A DNA stretch of 15,538 nucleotides, taken from positions 1 through 15,538 of the forward strand of contig CALGGD010000372.1 in NCBI GenBank assembly GCA_937916185.1, written 5' to 3'. Within the stretch, counting starts at the first letter, position 1. The number at the start of each line of letters is the position of its first letter. A program made the position numbers and the translations under genes. The stretch comes from an uncultured Oxalobacter sp. Its GTDB lineage: Bacteria > Pseudomonadota > Gammaproteobacteria > Burkholderiales > Burkholderiaceae_D. Under the pieces are notes generated by a model. The model saw only the letters and a list, made by a program, of their open reading frames with translations. It searched no databases and was not told the DNA's origin. Below are positions 13,271 to 15,538 of this stretch, piece by piece.

Positions 13271-15538
13271 TCAGTTTCCCTCCAGGAAACTCTTCAGCTT
13301 GTCAGAGCGGGATGGATGGCGCAACTTGCGCAGAGCCTTCGCCTCGATCTGGCGGATACGTTCACGGGTCACATCGAACTGTTTGCCGACTTCTTCCAGG
13401 GTATGGTCGGTGGACATTTCCACACCGAAGCGCATACGCAGCACCTTGGCCTCCCTCGGGGTCAGGGAATCGAGCACATCCTTGACGACATTGCGCATGG
13501 AAGCATGCAATGCCGCATCAGCAGGTGCCAGCGTGTTGCTGTCTTCAATGAAATCTCCAAGATGGGAATCATCATCATCGCCGATCGGGGTTTCCATCGA
13601 AATCGGTTCCTTGGCGATCTTCATGATCTTGCGGACCTTGTCTTCCGGCATATCCATCTTCTCAGCCAATGTCGCCGGATCGGGTTCAGACCCGGTTTCC
13701 TGCAGGATCTGACGGGAAATCCGGTTCATCTTGTTGATGGTCTCAATCATATGGACAGGGATACGGATGGTCCTTGCCTGGTCGGCGATGGAACGGGTGA
13801 TTGCCTGGCGTATCCACCATGTCGCATAGGTCGAGAACTTGTAGCCCCTCCTGTACTCGAACTTGTCAACCGCTTTCATCAGACCGATGTTGCCTTCCTG
13901 GATCAGATCCAGGAACTGTAAGCCACGGTTGGTGTATTTCTTCGCAATGGAGATGACCAGACGCAGGTTTGCCTCTGTCATTTCCTTCTTCGCCTTGCGG
14001 GCATGGGATTCACCTGCAAGCATCTTTTTCTCGATTTCACGCAGGTCAGCCAACGGCATCCCGACCGTTTCCTCAATCTCAATCAGCTTGCGCTGATGTT
14101 CCCCGATGACGGGACGGTTGCGCTGCAGCAATGGGCTGTATGGCTGGCCGGATGCAATCTCACGGTCCACCCAGTCAGGATTGGTCTCATTGCCAGGAAA
14201 TTCTGTAATGAAATACTGGCGTGGCACACCACAGCGGTTCACAACGACTTTCAGGATATCCTTTGTGATGTCACGGATGGTTTTCATCTGGTCCCGCAGC
14301 GAATCGCACAGTTTCTCCGTGAAACGGGCGGTGAAACGCATCGCCAGCAGTTCAGCAGAAATCGCTTCCTGTGCCGTCATATAAGCAGGCGAACGGTAGC
14401 CATCGCTGCCACTTTCATTCCTGAAGGCCGCCTGCATTGCCGCAAACAGCTCCTCAATCCTGGCAAAACGGACCAGCGCATCATTCTTGAGCTTTTCTTT
14501 CTCTTCTGCCGTTATCCCTCCTGTTGCGGCATTGCCGGCAGTTGCGTCATCTTCATCACCAGACTCATCTTCACCCTCGGCATCCTCTTCGTCAGCTGCT
14601 TCTTCATTGACCTCATCGGCATCATCAGCCTTGCCTTCATCGGATGCGGCAACAGCAACAGAACCATCCTCTTCCTTCGCATCCGCCATCCCATCGACAA
14701 TCTCATCCACCTCAACCAGACCATCACGGATATCAGAAGCCGCCTTGATAATCTCAGCAATGGTGGTTGGGCAGGAAGAAATGGCTGTAATCATATCTTT
14801 CAGCCCTTCTTCAATGCGTTTCGCAATCTCAATCTCACCCTCACGGGTCAACAGCTCAACCGTTCCCATTTCACGCATATACATGCGGACGGGATCTGTG
14901 GTACGCCCGAACTCGGAATCCACCGTCTGCAAGGCGGCTTCCGCAGCAGCCTCAGCCTCTTCCTCACTGGCGACATTGACCGCATTGTCATTGAGCAACA
15001 GTTCTTCCTGGTCCGGCGCAACCTCAAAGACATTGATGCCCATGTCATTGAATGTGCTGATAATGCCTTCAATCTGGTCGGGGTCATTGAAGCCATCCGG
15101 CAGATGGTCATTGATTTCCGCATGGGTCAGGTAGCTGCGTTCCTTACCCATCTTGATCAGCATCTTCAGACGTTCACGGCGGCGTTCAATCTCTTCAGCC
15201 GATGCCTCGGTATCCCCTGCGAAAGTTCCTGTCAGCAATGCTTTCTCTTTGGCCCGCTGACTGCGTTTGCTGGCTTTTTTCAGCTCTTCGCGTTCCATGG
15301 CATTGATGGCTGTCAGCTCATCACTTTCCAGCTGCGCTTCCTTGGGTTTACGGCCACGGCGTGCAGGCACTTTTTCTGTCGGCAACACATAACCCGAGGT
15401 ATCGATTGACGCCAGTTTTTCCGCATCCGTCACGACAACAGGCTCTGATTCCCCGGCTGTTTCAGCAACAGCCGCCTTCTCAGGAACTTCAGGTTCAGCG
15501 GCAGCCGGTACTACTGGGGAAGCAGCAGGCGTTTCAGC
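13271..15538 (-). CDS. rpoD: RNA polymerase primary sigma factor RpoD (sigma-70), 3' part
   Basis: The frame is open from the right edge of the window (755 codons plus stop); the GTG at 15433 is internal and the true start lies outside. From the N-terminal side: an Ala/Glu/Pro-rich leader, a Lys/Arg-rich segment, region 1.1 (~120-185, [20 protein letters not shown]), region 1.2 ([11 protein letters not shown], ~215-225), a non-conserved region with a very acidic stretch (~287-335), region 2 ([20 protein letters not shown]...[17 protein letters not shown], ~525-582), region 3, and region 4 with the helix-turn-helix ([19 protein letters not shown], ~714-732). It directs core polymerase to housekeeping promoters. 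A tRNA follows 20 bp downstream on the same strand. Confidence 0.97.
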   Translation of the reverse strand, partial: AETPAASPVVPAAAEPEVPEKAAVAETAGESEPVVVTDAEKLASIDTSGYVLPTEKVPARRGRKPKEAQLESDELTAINAMEREELKKASKRSQRAKEKALLTGTFAGDTEASAEEIERRRERLKMLIKMGKERSYLTHAEINDHLPDGFNDPDQIEGIISTFNDMGINVFEVAPDQEELLLNDNAVNVASEEEAEAAAEAALQTVDSEFGRTTDPVRMYMREMGTVELLTREGEIEIAKRIEEGLKDMITAISSCPTTIAEIIKAASDIRDGLVEVDEIVDGMADAKEEDGSVAVAASDEGKADDADEVNEEAADEEDAEGEDESGDEDDATAGNAATGGITAEEKEKLKNDALVRFARIEELFAAMQAAFRNESGSDGYRSPAYMTAQEAISAELLAMRFTARFTEKLCDSLRDQMKTIRDITKDILKVVVNRCGVPRQYFITEFPGNETNPDWVDREIASGQPYSPLLQRNRPVIGEHQRKLIEIEETVGMPLADLREIEKKMLAGESHARKAKKEMTEANLRLVISIAKKYTNRGLQFLDLIQEGNIGLMKAVDKFEYRRGYKFSTYATWWIRQAITRSIADQARTIRIPVHMIETINKMNRISRQILQETGSEPDPATLAEKMDMPEDKVRKIMKIAKEPISMETPIGDDDDSHLGDFIEDSNTLAPADAALHASMRNVVKDVLDSLTPREAKVLRMRFGVEMSTDHTLEEVGKQFDVTRERIRQIEAKALRKLRHPSRSDKLKSFLEGN

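Noticed and set aside
14003..15409. Long plus-strand open frame (468 codons) opposite rpoD
   Set aside because: Antisense to a conserved sigma factor gene; no recognisable motif.

Overview
The window looks like chromosome of a betaproteobacterium of the Oxalobacteraceae, most likely Oxalobacter or a close relative. This rests on three things: Burkholderiales-type gene sets (ribB-ribH-nusB; ahcY–small membrane protein–metF with an S-adenosylhomocysteine riboswitch; rpoD followed by a tRNA), a CoA-transferase very close in layout to formyl-CoA:oxalate CoA-transferase, and an OxlT-type carboxylate antiporter. The genus is an inference; the gene families are read from the sequence.

Left part (1-5655). 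The 5' end of a histone-deacetylase-like hydrolase gene (minus strand, running off the window, not among long ORFs) is followed by argD (minus). Divergent from argD is mnmE (plus), then a compact riboflavin/antitermination set: ribB (with a degenerate GTP cyclohydrolase II-like half), ribH and nusB, the last two overlapping by one base. A strong bidirectional terminator separates nusB from convergent metF. The ribB start region is duplicated as a 38-bp direct repeat exactly 72 bp (24 codons) apart, so the gene carries two in-frame Shine-Dalgarno/ATG units.

Middle (5656-8500). ahcY, a four-helix membrane protein and metF lie on the minus strand as a methyl-cycle unit. A near-consensus promoter and a clear SAH riboswitch precede ahcY, and the predicted transcription start lies four bases before the aptamer.

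Right-middle (8690-12800). This is the accessory part: a class III CoA-transferase (minus), a divergent Crp/Fnr-family regulator without an Fe-S cysteine cluster, and a convergent OxlT-like MFS antiporter. The CoA-transferase/regulator intergenic region holds two FNR-type palindromes 50 bp apart, at -42.5 and -92.5 of a predicted CoA-transferase promoter. The antiporter is preceded by a perfect -24/-12 (sigma-54) promoter. A second, divergent sigma-54-type promoter 69 bp away points at a plus-strand intrinsic terminator with no gene between, which suggests a ~75-nt small RNA. Together this reads as an anion uptake and CoA-activation module with unusual regulation.

Right end (12800-15538). A noncoding stretch contains five TTGAC pentamers, four of them spaced exactly 11 bp. 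Then come a bidirectional terminator, tRNA-Ile2(CAU) and rpoD (3' part; its start lies beyond the window).
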